Of a stretch of 21,005 nucleotides of DNA, positions 7,596-17,128 are shown one piece after another; within the stretch, counting starts at the first letter, position 1, and the number at the start of each line of letters is the position of its first letter. The notes beneath the pieces were generated by a model. That model did not search any database. It saw only the letters and a program-made list of their open reading frames with translations, and was not told the origin of the DNA. The DNA lies in the NCBI GenBank assembly GCA_964359565.1, contig CAYHTN010000015.1, forward strand, positions 1 through 21,005, in the 5' to 3' direction. The translations under genes were made by a program, and so were the position numbers. The stretch is from JAGOTP01 sp964359565. Lineage in GTDB: Bacteria > Patescibacteriota > Patescibacteriia > 2-12-FULL-60-25.

Positions 7596-10481
7596 ATGAG
7601 CCTAATTGAGTGGCAGCAGCGGCTCGAGCATCACTTCGAGCAATTAAGGCAACAGCGCTCAGGGTCAGTGGGTGATCGGCCCATTTTCGCCCTTGAACAC
7701 GGCCTTAGCGCACCAGAACGGTCGCAACTTGAGCATGAAATCCGTGCTCACATCGCAGAGTCTTCGCCGCAAAAAGAGCATTGGCTCCCTTGGGTTGTTT
7801 ATGCGTCAGAGATTGGATACCGCTACGCTGGGGATGAGTATTGGCAGACATTTGAGGCCGAAACACGTGGGTGGCGGTACCGTGGCGATAGGAATTGGAT
7901 TCGACGACGGTTTGTAGACTTTCAAGCCAGATTTGGAGGCGCTAAGCCTTCGGGGAAATGGGCCGAATGGTTTTCCATTATTTGTTGGCCGATCGTTCAT
8001 GCCATCCTTCCGAAAGATCTTCAGAGGCAACTCGCAAAGGTACTGTACGACATCAGATATTCCTTCGCGTCGGAGTTGCTCAGTTCTCCTGTCAAGCTCG
8101 GAGAATTAATCGCCCTACGAAGTTGGAACACAAGCTCACGTTTCCGCAACTTAGCCCAAGAGCCGCTTCTTCTTGGTCAAATTGCGACGGCATTGCTACT
8201 GCACGATCAGCAGAGTTCAAAGACTCTTATCCTTCCGTCGACTCTTCAGCGAATTGCAACGGACCTTGAACATGAGCGGCAGTCACGCGCGTGGTTACTT
8301 GGTGCGCAGCACCAAGCGAAGCACGCTACCCTCCACGGTTTGAAGAGTAGCAACAGACAGCCCTCCGAAGGATTAACTGCGTCGCCTGGGCCAACTAAAG
8401 AACAGATAGCAGCTTTAGGTATCGAACCACGAGTAGTTCTGTTACCTGTTGGTGAGAAGTTATGGGAAGTCATTCTAGAGATTCCAGATCTGTCACCATT
8501 GTTGCTTAAGTTTCCGGAATTTCGCGACATTTTCACAGGGTCTCGATGTATCGTTGCAGGCGCAGCAGGAAACCCACTTTGGCAGGGGCGAATACTACGT
8601 GGAGTACAACGCGTTCGCCTTTCTAAATGGCCAAAAGCGGATGAACCATTGCTCAGGTTTGAGCGCACCAACAACCAACTCGACTACATCCTTCGAACGG
8701 AATCGCTTCTCAGACCTGGTTCGCGATGGTTGTTCCGTGTAGCAGCCGATGGCCTCGCATATGAACTCCACAGTCTCAACGTACGGGCAGACACCAAGTA
8801 CATATTGCTCAGAACAACACCGATAAATGAGAATATCGATGGCACACAGTCAATTGAAGTTGAGTGCGAAGGGGTTCACGCGCTTCAATTGGATCTTCCT
8901 GAGGCGCTTTCCGAAGATTGGTTGTGTCGTTTAAGGCAACTCGAACTAAACCAGTCTCGGTCAATTTTCGTGTGGCCGGTGGGTATTCCTCCGGCCGCTT
9001 GGGATGGAGAGGGGCAAGCTGAATGGCTGACTTCCGACGCCCCTTGTTTGGCGGTTCAATCCGATTATCCGATTGGAGAACTTTCGATCACACTCGACCG
9101 TGATGAGTGGTCGCGCATCCAGTTTTCATCAATTCCGGCAGGACAAACAAAATTTATTGAACTCCCTGAACTGCCACCCGGGGTTCATCATGTATCTTTC
9201 CGTGCCCGCATGGCGGATGGGCGCTTCAATGACGACGCGGGACATCTCGATTTCCTGTTACGAGATCCGCACGAGTGGGTACCCGGTGTAACCTCCCAGG
9301 GTGCATTTATAACTCTATTAGATCCAAGTGCGCCGAGCCTCGAGCAGCTGTGGGAAGGGTACCTTTCAGCCGAAATACACGGACCAGTCGGACACCAGGT
9401 CGCTTGTGCAGTCACGTTTAAAGAACGTCAGACTTCAAGAGTGCTTATTCAGAAGCGGCTTCCAGACCTTATTCTGCCAGTGGACACCAAGACTTGGCAC
9501 GAGTACATCGAGAAATATGTTCATGACGACCGTCATTTAGCTTCCGCTTATGACATGGCGCATTCCTGTCTAGTCGAACTGTCGGCTGACGAGTTGGGTC
9601 GCTTTTCTATTGAATGTGAGCGTGAGTTTGTTCCACTTCGATGGGCTCTTAAACGGAGTCAAGAGTCGTATGAATTGACGATTGTCGATGACAGCGGCAG
9701 TGAGGAACCACTAAGTATTGCTCGATACGAAGCACATTCACCTGAAATTGCTATTCCACTAGATAATACTGATACAACATTTCGCGTCCCGCACGATGGC
9801 GGTTTGTATACGGCGAATTTGAAGGATATTGCCGCCGCGATACTGGTGCCGCCTTTCGAAATACGAAGAATTCAAGACCTCGGCGTCCAAGCGAAGGTGT
9901 CTGTCACCGGTCGTTCGAATACGAAATTAGTGTCTCTCCTGTCCGTGGCGGAGACTTGGACGACAGCAAGGCTTTCCGGCGAGAGCTTGCTTGCATCTAT
10001 TCACCGACGTAACGATGTCGTTGATGCTCTGATTCGGGTGATCTTATGTGAAATAGGCGGAGACCAGTGGTGTCGTGCAGAATCGAGATTTCGAAAACAT
10101 TCAGATCATGGTGCATTGCATGTACTTAGCTACGCTATTACCAATAAAAAGCACGAATCGGCTTTGAGTGTAATTCTTGAAAGGGACTTCAGGGAAATTG
10201 CAAAACTTAGTCCTCGCAATCGTGCTGCACAATTATCCATACTTGCGGAGAAGTTTCTTCATGTACCTAATGCTAAGTGGCTATCTGAATTCGCCTTGCG
10301 CTTGGCGTGCGGATGCGCAACTGTATGGGCCGGTGAAGAAATTCATAAAGGTATAGAGCAAATACGGAACTATCCCACCCTCGTACGCGCCGCTCGTTTC
10401 CTCGTGCTGAGTGTCGCAACCTGTTTTCAACAGAGGGCCGTCGAGGTTGGCCCCGTTTATCTGGAGTGGAAATGGGAATAA
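7596..10481 (+). CDS. Large cassette protein of unknown function (961 aa)
   Basis: No family is recognised. The first 200 residues are helical and aromatic-rich (WLPWVVYASEIGYRY, WAEWFSIICWPIVHAILPKDLQRQL), compact and likely a conserved folded domain. A Ser/Gln-rich linker follows at about 235-270. Residues about 270-680 look beta-rich, with Ig-like pieces (LPPGVHHVSFRARM, WPVGIPPAAWDGEG). The C-terminal 180 residues are helical. No signal peptide, membrane helix or nucleotide-binding motif is seen, so it is probably a cytoplasmic scaffold or recognition subunit; that is inference. Start choice: the frame also opens at TTG 7536 but without a usable ribosome site; ATG 7596 is preceded directly by GGGACGGG. 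A 154-base gap separates it from the druA-like gene, the widest after the ATPase start and room for an internal promoter. It overlaps the next gene by 10 bases. Confidence 0.75.
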   Translation: MSLIEWQQRLEHHFEQLRQQRSGSVGDRPIFALEHGLSAPERSQLEHEIRAHIAESSPQKEHWLPWVVYASEIGYRYAGDEYWQTFEAETRGWRYRGDRNWIRRRFVDFQARFGGAKPSGKWAEWFSIICWPIVHAILPKDLQRQLAKVLYDIRYSFASELLSSPVKLGELIALRSWNTSSRFRNLAQEPLLLGQIATALLLHDQQSSKTLILPSTLQRIATDLEHERQSRAWLLGAQHQAKHATLHGLKSSNRQPSEGLTASPGPTKEQIAALGIEPRVVLLPVGEKLWEVILEIPDLSPLLLKFPEFRDIFTGSRCIVAGAAGNPLWQGRILRGVQRVRLSKWPKADEPLLRFERTNNQLDYILRTESLLRPGSRWLFRVAADGLAYELHSLNVRADTKYILLRTTPINENIDGTQSIEVECEGVHALQLDLPEALSEDWLCRLRQLELNQSRSIFVWPVGIPPAAWDGEGQAEWLTSDAPCLAVQSDYPIGELSITLDRDEWSRIQFSSIPAGQTKFIELPELPPGVHHVSFRARMADGRFNDDAGHLDFLLRDPHEWVPGVTSQGAFITLLDPSAPSLEQLWEGYLSAEIHGPVGHQVACAVTFKERQTSRVLIQKRLPDLILPVDTKTWHEYIEKYVHDDRHLASAYDMAHSCLVELSADELGRFSIECEREFVPLRWALKRSQESYELTIVDDSGSEEPLSIARYEAHSPEIAIPLDNTDTTFRVPHDGGLYTANLKDIAAAILVPPFEIRRIQDLGVQAKVSVTGRSNTKLVSLLSVAETWTTARLSGESLLASIHRRNDVVDALIRVILCEIGGDQWCRAESRFRKHSDHGALHVLSYAITNKKHESALSVILERDFREIAKLSPRNRAAQLSILAEKFLHVPNAKWLSEFALRLACGCATVWAGEEIHKGIEQIRNYPTLVRAARFLVLSVATCFQQRAVEVGPVYLEWKWE

Positions 10482-11554
10482 TTGCTTTAACTTCGACAGA
10501 CGTCCGTAGCCGGATGGTTAAGAATTTGGGTCTTAACCCATCCAAGTTTAACTTGGTTTCTGTAGAGGCACTTGCCGCAGCATTGCGCCGTGCAGCTGGG
10601 TTTCACTGCCCCTGTTCTCCGGCAACCCTCGTGCGTACAGTACTGGCGCCCTTGGAAGGTCTTGTCGACGACTTCACACCAGTAAGGGAAGCAGTGGAAA
10701 GTACGCTTGATGCCATTACAGGATATGGCGATTTACTTGAAAGCCGAGACGTTGCCTATGGCGACGAGGAAGTTCGACGCAATCTGTTGTATATCGCGCC
10801 ACCAGCATTTGTTATGCGCACGAGCGGAGCAGCACTACTTGTTGGCTTTGCGCCGGAGCGTGCATCGCTGCTTCCCGACGATTTTGATGCACCAGTTGAA
10901 TACGTGGGTCACACACGTCGATTGCCAGTGGGAATTAACGATCTTCCGTCTCGTCTCGTTGAATTTGGTCTTATAGAGATTTCCTCTGCTGCTTGGTTGA
11001 AAGCGCCACCCTTACAATCACCACAGGCCCACCTTGCGCAATTTAACAGAAGCCTTGTTGCAGGACCATCCACTACAGACATACCAGGTCTGAGATTGAT
11101 CGATCCTTCGACGTCGGTACGATACTACCCGGGTCGTTGGGTAGAAAAACTAAAGGTGACTGGTTCCTTCGTTGGGCGTAGGCCACAAGCCTACGGCGCA
11201 GATCTTTGGTGTTATGTCGAATTAGAAAATGGTAGCCCGCGTCGATTGATAGACTTGCCATTACCGAAGAGTCGAAATCGCGGTTGTGATGAGGCGTGGC
11301 AACTACAAGCTGCGATTGATGCACAGCGGGGAGATCACCAGCGCTACCGCATTCGATCTGCCAATGATGGTTCAGTGATGCTTGATTTGTTTTCGCCGGT
11401 TCCGATGTGGGCGCGACGAAGGTGGGACGCGCTCGGAGAACCAGTGTTAGCCTCGGGCTGTTTGTTCTCTTATCGCTTTGCGCAAAGAGATATCGAGGAA
11501 GAAATAATGTTTGCGCGTAAAAACCTCTGGTTAATTGAAGTGCAGGCGTCGTAA
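10472..11554 (+). CDS. Cassette protein of unknown function (360 aa)
   Basis: No named domain is recognised. Visible blocks are a segment APPAFVMRTSGAALLVGF, a middle block LVEFGLIEISSAAWLKAP, then RPQAYGADLWCYVELENG and GCDEAWQLQAAIDAQRG, and a C-terminal block FSPVPMWARRRWDALGEP followed by CLFSYRFAQRDIEEE. The dense W/R/Y conservation-like pattern suggests a nucleic-acid or protein-binding module. It sits immediately before the giant helicase, with a 9-base gap, and its start lies within the end of the 961-residue gene, so it is probably a helicase partner; by position it would correspond to the small subunit next to DruE in type I Druantia, a comparison made on order only. ATG 10472 has GGAG 5 bases upstream and is preferred over GTG 10466. 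Confidence 0.75.
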   Translation: MGIIALTSTDVRSRMVKNLGLNPSKFNLVSVEALAAALRRAAGFHCPCSPATLVRTVLAPLEGLVDDFTPVREAVESTLDAITGYGDLLESRDVAYGDEEVRRNLLYIAPPAFVMRTSGAALLVGFAPERASLLPDDFDAPVEYVGHTRRLPVGINDLPSRLVEFGLIEISSAAWLKAPPLQSPQAHLAQFNRSLVAGPSTTDIPGLRLIDPSTSVRYYPGRWVEKLKVTGSFVGRRPQAYGADLWCYVELENGSPRRLIDLPLPKSRNRGCDEAWQLQAAIDAQRGDHQRYRIRSANDGSVMLDLFSPVPMWARRRWDALGEPVLASGCLFSYRFAQRDIEEEIMFARKNLWLIEVQAS

Positions 11555-11563
11555 AGGAAAAAT

Positions 11564-14500
11564 ATGACAACAAGCATTGGTGAGACCATCGAAGAATTGC
11601 GCCGCGCACTTCGCGATTACATAGAGGCGACATATCACATCAGCCACCCCATGTTGATAAAACAACGCGCCGCAATCTTGGATGAGGAAGGTGTAATCTA
11701 TCAGCGGCCGTATTTGGAAAGTACACCGCGTTACAAAACAGGCAATCCGTTCGCTGAACTGGGCCTCTCATCGGCAGCTCTCGAAATATTTACTGCTGTC
11801 TCGGAAGCATCGGGTGACAGAGAGCGGCTAATTCATAACCCTCCATATCAACATCAAATGGAGGCAGTCAAAGAGTCGCTTATTAATCAGCGTAGTCTTG
11901 TCGTAATGACAGGAACTGGATCAGGCAAGACTGAATGCTTCTTATTGCCTATCCTCGGCAAGCTGGCAATAGAAGCTAGTCTAGCCGGTAAGGAGTTTGG
12001 AAATACGGCCGCTGTGCGCGCAATTGTGCTCTATCCAATGAATGCCCTAGTCAACGACCAACTTGGTCGGCTACGGCTCTTGTTTGCCGATCCGCGAATT
12101 GTAGACAAGTTCGTCAACTGGTCCGGTCGGCCAGCGCGATTCGCACGTTACACAAGTAGAACACTTTATCCTGGCGTCCGCGACGAAGATAAGGATAAGA
12201 GCCGTCTGATTCCCATCGGTAAGTACTACGTCAGCAAACTAGAAATTGCTCAGGGAGAGCCTTCTCCCGAACAAGCATCAGCGCAAAGCCTCGTCATGGA
12301 GTTGCAAAAGCGCGGCAAGTGGCCCGCAAAGCCCGATCTTATTGAGTGGTATTACGGAGCAACAAGAAAAAAGGGGAGTCGATGGAAAGACGCGAAAACT
12401 GGGGAGTACAAGCGCTGTGTCACCTTACCTAGAGATCCTGAATTATTCACAAGACATGAAGTGCATGAAGCGCCACCGGACATCCTGGTTACCAACTATT
12501 CGATGCTCGAATACATGCTCATGCGTCCACTAGAGCGGCCTATTTTTGATCTTACCCGCAACTGGCTTGAGGAAAATCGTGACGAAAAACTCCTCTTAGT
12601 AATTGATGAAGCACATCTTTACCGAGGAGCAGCAGGAGCAGAAGTAGCCCTTTTGTTGCGGCGTTTACGTACTCGTCTTGGTATACCGCCTGAACGACTT
12701 CAGGTAATTTGCACGAGTGCTAGCTTTAAGGACGCCGAGTACGCTGCGCAATTTGGTTCACAGCTAACTGGCAAGGATGCGCGTGATTTTATTGCAATCC
12801 GTGGTGATCTCAATCTCCGGTCAGGGTCGGGAAAAGGTAACTCACGCGACACCGAGGTGTTGGCTGCCATCGATCTGAATGCTTTCTATGAAGCAGAATC
12901 AGACGATGCGCGTCTGGAAGTAGTGCGAGAGTTTCTCGAGTATCGCGGTGTAAAAAAGCCTTGGGACCTCGAACGTTCACTCCATGATGCGCTCCATTCA
13001 TTTGCTCCGATGGCGTTACTCATAAACTCCACGATGGAAAAGGCGCAGCCTGTCGCCGAACTCGGTGCCATGCTTTTCCAAGGCGCGGTGGCGACTGCAG
13101 CGGCTCGCGCAGTTACCACACTGTTGGCTATGGGGAGTATTGCCAAACCGCAAAAAGATCAGCCCGGTATGTTGCCGTGCCGTGTGCACTCATTTTACCG
13201 TGGACTTGCAGGCCTTTGGGCCTGCATGGATTCGCAATGTACTCAGATTGCACCAGCCGATCGAGGTGGTCCAACGGGAAAATTATTCAGTCAACCACAA
13301 GACAGTTGCGAGTGTGGAGCCCGAGTATTAGAACTCTTTACCTGCCGAAATTGTGGAAGCGCATACGCCCGAGCCTACACCAATGACGTGATTGAACCAG
13401 ATTTCCTTTGGGCAGAAGCAGGCGGAGCATTCAGGACACTAACTGGTAATTACGACGAACTCGAGCCTATCGACTTATTGTTGGAGGATCCAGTTGTCGA
13501 AGACGATTCCGAGCCTGCAGGCTACGATCTTGTTACTGGGCGCCTGAATCCAAAGGCGACTGAGGGCGCTCGGATTCGAGGCGTCTTTCTGCGCGCAGAT
13601 CGTTCTGCCCCTGTGGAGGGCGCTGATCCGAGGCACTGCCGTCCCGGGCAGTTTCGACCGTGCGCAGTGTGCGGAGAAAGCGCTGCGTTCGGTCGGTCTT
13701 CTGTACAGGATCATCAAACAAAGGGTGACCAACCATTCCACGCGCTAGTCAGTAAACAAATTCAGATTCAGCCACCTGGTGTTGCAAGGGCAACTCGTCT
13801 TGCTCCGCTTAGGGGGAGAAAAGTTTTAGTCTTTTCGGACTCGCGTCAGACAGCAGCCCGATTGGCGCCCAATCTCCAGTCAAATTCTTTGCAGGATGCA
13901 ATGCGTCCATTAATCATTGCCGGATATAGCCGTTTGCAGCGATCGCTAATTGTTGAACAATTATTATCTCTAGAAGATCTCTACTTAGCAGTTCTCATTT
14001 CAGCGCATCAATTGGGCGTACGATTGCGGCCCGAATTAAAAGTGGGGGAGAGTTGGCATGCCGAGGTGATGGTGGAAGACGCAATCAAATCGGGCGCGCT
14101 CGATCGAGATACTGACCTACTGCGTCTGTTCAATCGTATCGCACGAGAGTCGCCGCCAGAGTCGTTACTGAAGTCGATAGTCAAGTGTGTATCAGATCGG
14201 TACTATGGTTTGGAATCATTAGCACTTGCATCGATTGTCGAGCGTCCTGAACATTCTGCAAAACTTGTAGCGCTCTCTGATATCACAGGCATAGCAACAA
14301 CAAACGATCAGAAAATCGCATTGGGCAGAGCGTGGTTGCGTAGTTGGCACCGTGTCGGTTTTTGGTTAGGGCGTATGCCACCGACATGGTGGCTGAACGA
14401 AGTTCGCGCTCATTCCGGGAAATTCGTGGAAATGAAGCGCCTGTTTGTGGACAAAACCGCAAAGACTCAGTTCGAGCGCGACTGGGTTCCTAAGTTGTTA

Positions 14501-17119
14501 TCGATCTTCGCGGAACCGGTACCCAGCGGTAATTTCAGGTTAAAGGGTGGTGAGCTGTCTTTATTGGTAGGCGGTGAATGGGCGTACTGCCAGTCGTGTC
14601 GCACAACACAGCGCCCTTTCCCTGGACGCAATACTTGCGTCAACTGCAATGAGGATACTGCCGTTGTTATTAATCCCGAAACAGACCCAGTATTCGTTGC
14701 ACGAAAGGGATATTACCGGGCGAGCACTATCGATGCACTAAGACCTCAGCCAAAGGCGCCAATGGTACTAATAGCTGCAGAACACACGGCGCAAATCGGA
14801 TCTGCCCAATCACATGAAGTGTTCTCGAAAGCAGAGGAAAATGAACTTCTCTTCCAAGACGTCGATCTCGGTCAAGCCGACGATGGGTTAGAACGTGCCG
14901 CTATAGATATCCTGTCCTGCACTACCACGATGGAAGTCGGAATCGACATTGGTGCGCTAACTGGTGTATCGCTGCGCAATATGCCGCCAGCGCGTTCAAA
15001 TTATCAACAACGAGCTGGTCGAGCGGGGCGACGGGGAAACGCCGTCGCAACAGTTACCGCCTTTGGAAGTGCCGATAGCCATGACGAGCACTATTTTTCC
15101 AACCCAGATCTAATGATCCGAGGCGACGTTGATGATCCGAAGCTCACGCTCGATAATAGAGACATAGTGCGGCGCCACGTTACCGCTTATCTATTGCAGC
15201 GATATCATCAGATTCGCCTGCCTGCAATAAATCCTGAAGATCAGCCGCACTTATTCGCAGTTCTTGGGTCGGTAACGGATTTTCGAGACCCGAAGAAGCT
15301 GTTAAATCGCGTGGATTTCGAGCGGTGGCTACGTGACAGCGAAGCCGGACTTAAGACTGATATTGCGGGATGGTTACCAGAAGAACTTACTTCAGCCGAC
15401 CGGCAGTCGATACTGGAATTGCTCGTTGAGGAGACTCTCAAGCCGATTGATGACGCCATTGAGTACGTCCCGGCAAGCCAAGAGGTGCAGGATGTCGCAG
15501 CAACCATCGCGCAGCCAGCTGAGGGTGGCACTGCATCCTCACCAGAGCTTCCTGATGAAGTGGGTGAGGAGCGGCCAGGCAGGGAAGCCACTGCAGACAA
15601 TTTGTTGGATCGATTGCTCTACAAAGGAGTGCTGCCCCGATATGCATTTCCTACGGATGTCGCGGCCTTCCATGTCTTCGATCGGGACAGGTCAACGCGT
15701 TTTCGTCCGGCATTTCGATATACGCCATCCCAGGGGCTGCCAGTTACATTATCCCAATATGCCCCAGGTAAAGAAGTATGGATCGGAAATAAGCTTTGGA
15801 CTTCGGGCGCCATTTATTCCCCACTCCAAAGCGATCGATACAAAGCATGGGAATCTAGACGTTTTTATTACGAGTGTTCTGTGTGCCACTATGCACGGAC
15901 AGAAACACTACAGAACGGAGTGCGCAATGAGGTAAAGGATTGCCCGGCTTGCGGTGGAGAAGGAACACTCGGCCCGGCAACTTACTGGTTGCGTCCTCCT
16001 GGATTTGCGCACCCTGTTAGCAAGGAAGAGGGCACATCACCAGACGATCAACCCGCTCGCAGCTACGCGACAAGGGCGAAACTCACCGCACCAACTCCTA
16101 CGGAAGTTTGGTCAAGAATTAACGATCACATTCGAGTTCATCACACGCGGCCGCATCTTCTTGTAACCAATCGTGGGCCGAGGGAAGAGGGTTATACATA
16201 CTGTACTAAATGTGGGTTAATCGAGCCAACAACAATTCCTAAAGGTCAGGTGGCCGCCGCACATCAAAAGCCGTTTCCTGACTTGAGGAATGCAAATTGT
16301 CCTGGCGGTGGTGCTACGACAGGGCTCGTACTCGGAACGGACTTTGTTACCGACGTACTTCTTGTCTCAATTAGCGTTAATGCTCCGCTAAACCTACAGC
16401 CTGGTTTGCTCGCTACTGACGTTGCGCTTCGAACACTTTGTGAGGCGCTCACAAAGGCAGCATGCGGTCTATTGGAACTCGAACCGAACGAGCTTCAGGC
16501 GGAGTACAGGCCGGCCTTGACCCCCGCTGGTCGCGACGGAATTGAGGCCGAAATATACATCTACGATACATTGCCCGGTGGCGCCGGGTTCGCTAGGAGG
16601 GTCGGAGATTTAGGTATCTCTGTTTTCGAACGTGCCCTTGTTATTCTTGAAAGTTGTCCGGCAGCTTGTGATCGCTCCTGCTACCGCTGCCTTCGCAGCT
16701 ACAAAAACAAATTTGAACACGATTTGCTCGATCGACAATTGGGTGCGAGCTTACTTCGTTTTCTATTGACCGGCGCAGAACCGATTCTTGAAACGAATCG
16801 CTTGGAGCAGTCAACTGATCTCTTGTTCGAAGATCTCAAACGTCAAGGCGTCTCGGGTATTACCCTTGAGCGGAATAGAAAGATCTCGGTTCCCGGACTA
16901 GGGAATGTCGTTGCGCCAATTTCTGTGTCAAACGATCACGGATTGGAGATTGTAATTGCACTCCATGGACCCCTCACCCCTGATTATCCATCGAGCGAGC
17001 GACTACGGGAACTTAAGGAGTTCTCCATTGACGTGCCTATGATCTTGATTGACGAACTCGTCGTCCGCCGAAACTTGCCAAGTGCGACGAGCGCGATACT
17101 CGCGCAAGTCGTATCTTAG
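11564..17119 (+). CDS. druE: Giant DEAH-box helicase with DUF1998 (DruE family)
   Basis: An 1851-residue superfamily 2 helicase. The first RecA-like domain has Walker A TGTGSGKTE (116-124, K122), DEAH at 348-351 followed by LYRGAAGAEVALLLRR, and a motif III-like CTSASF. The second has TTMEVGIDIGALTGVSLRNM and the motif VI arginines in YQQRAGRAGRRG (1147-1158). Several zinc-type cysteine pairs occur: C582/C584 with C594/C597, C1009/C1012 with C1025/C1028, C1438/C1441 with C1460/C1463, and C1547/C1550. The C-terminus is DUF1998, ending in the cysteine cluster C1698, C1702, C1706, C1709 of CPAACDRSCYRCLRSY. Length and layout fit DruE of Druantia better than the shorter DrmA of DISARM. An acidic linker lies near 1320-1350. 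Start ATG 11564 has AAAGGA 5 bases upstream. It lies 9 bases after the 360-residue gene and 9 bases before the nuclease. Confidence 0.9.
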   Translation: MTTSIGETIEELRRALRDYIEATYHISHPMLIKQRAAILDEEGVIYQRPYLESTPRYKTGNPFAELGLSSAALEIFTAVSEASGDRERLIHNPPYQHQMEAVKESLINQRSLVVMTGTGSGKTECFLLPILGKLAIEASLAGKEFGNTAAVRAIVLYPMNALVNDQLGRLRLLFADPRIVDKFVNWSGRPARFARYTSRTLYPGVRDEDKDKSRLIPIGKYYVSKLEIAQGEPSPEQASAQSLVMELQKRGKWPAKPDLIEWYYGATRKKGSRWKDAKTGEYKRCVTLPRDPELFTRHEVHEAPPDILVTNYSMLEYMLMRPLERPIFDLTRNWLEENRDEKLLLVIDEAHLYRGAAGAEVALLLRRLRTRLGIPPERLQVICTSASFKDAEYAAQFGSQLTGKDARDFIAIRGDLNLRSGSGKGNSRDTEVLAAIDLNAFYEAESDDARLEVVREFLEYRGVKKPWDLERSLHDALHSFAPMALLINSTMEKAQPVAELGAMLFQGAVATAAARAVTTLLAMGSIAKPQKDQPGMLPCRVHSFYRGLAGLWACMDSQCTQIAPADRGGPTGKLFSQPQDSCECGARVLELFTCRNCGSAYARAYTNDVIEPDFLWAEAGGAFRTLTGNYDELEPIDLLLEDPVVEDDSEPAGYDLVTGRLNPKATEGARIRGVFLRADRSAPVEGADPRHCRPGQFRPCAVCGESAAFGRSSVQDHQTKGDQPFHALVSKQIQIQPPGVARATRLAPLRGRKVLVFSDSRQTAARLAPNLQSNSLQDAMRPLIIAGYSRLQRSLIVEQLLSLEDLYLAVLISAHQLGVRLRPELKVGESWHAEVMVEDAIKSGALDRDTDLLRLFNRIARESPPESLLKSIVKCVSDRYYGLESLALASIVERPEHSAKLVALSDITGIATTNDQKIALGRAWLRSWHRVGFWLGRMPPTWWLNEVRAHSGKFVEMKRLFVDKTAKTQFERDWVPKLLSIFAEPVPSGNFRLKGGELSLLVGGEWAYCQSCRTTQRPFPGRNTCVNCNEDTAVVINPETDPVFVARKGYYRASTIDALRPQPKAPMVLIAAEHTAQIGSAQSHEVFSKAEENELLFQDVDLGQADDGLERAAIDILSCTTTMEVGIDIGALTGVSLRNMPPARSNYQQRAGRAGRRGNAVATVTAFGSADSHDEHYFSNPDLMIRGDVDDPKLTLDNRDIVRRHVTAYLLQRYHQIRLPAINPEDQPHLFAVLGSVTDFRDPKKLLNRVDFERWLRDSEAGLKTDIAGWLPEELTSADRQSILELLVEETLKPIDDAIEYVPASQEVQDVAATIAQPAEGGTASSPELPDEVGEERPGREATADNLLDRLLYKGVLPRYAFPTDVAAFHVFDRDRSTRFRPAFRYTPSQGLPVTLSQYAPGKEVWIGNKLWTSGAIYSPLQSDRYKAWESRRFYYECSVCHYARTETLQNGVRNEVKDCPACGGEGTLGPATYWLRPPGFAHPVSKEEGTSPDDQPARSYATRAKLTAPTPTEVWSRINDHIRVHHTRPHLLVTNRGPREEGYTYCTKCGLIEPTTIPKGQVAAAHQKPFPDLRNANCPGGGATTGLVLGTDFVTDVLLVSISVNAPLNLQPGLLATDVALRTLCEALTKAACGLLELEPNELQAEYRPALTPAGRDGIEAEIYIYDTLPGGAGFARRVGDLGISVFERALVILESCPAACDRSCYRCLRSYKNKFEHDLLDRQLGASLLRFLLTGAEPILETNRLEQSTDLLFEDLKRQGVSGITLERNRKISVPGLGNVVAPISVSNDHGLEIVIALHGPLTPDYPSSERLRELKEFSIDVPMILIDELVVRRNLPSATSAILAQVVS

Positions 17120-17128
17120 CAAACTGAA

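Noticed and set aside
11564..17119. Assignment of the cassette to DISARM (DrmA/DrmB)
   Set aside because: DUF1998 helicases also occur in DISARM, but no methyltransferase, PLD-type DrmC or separate DrmB is present, the helicase is longer than DrmA, and a DUF4338 protein is present instead.
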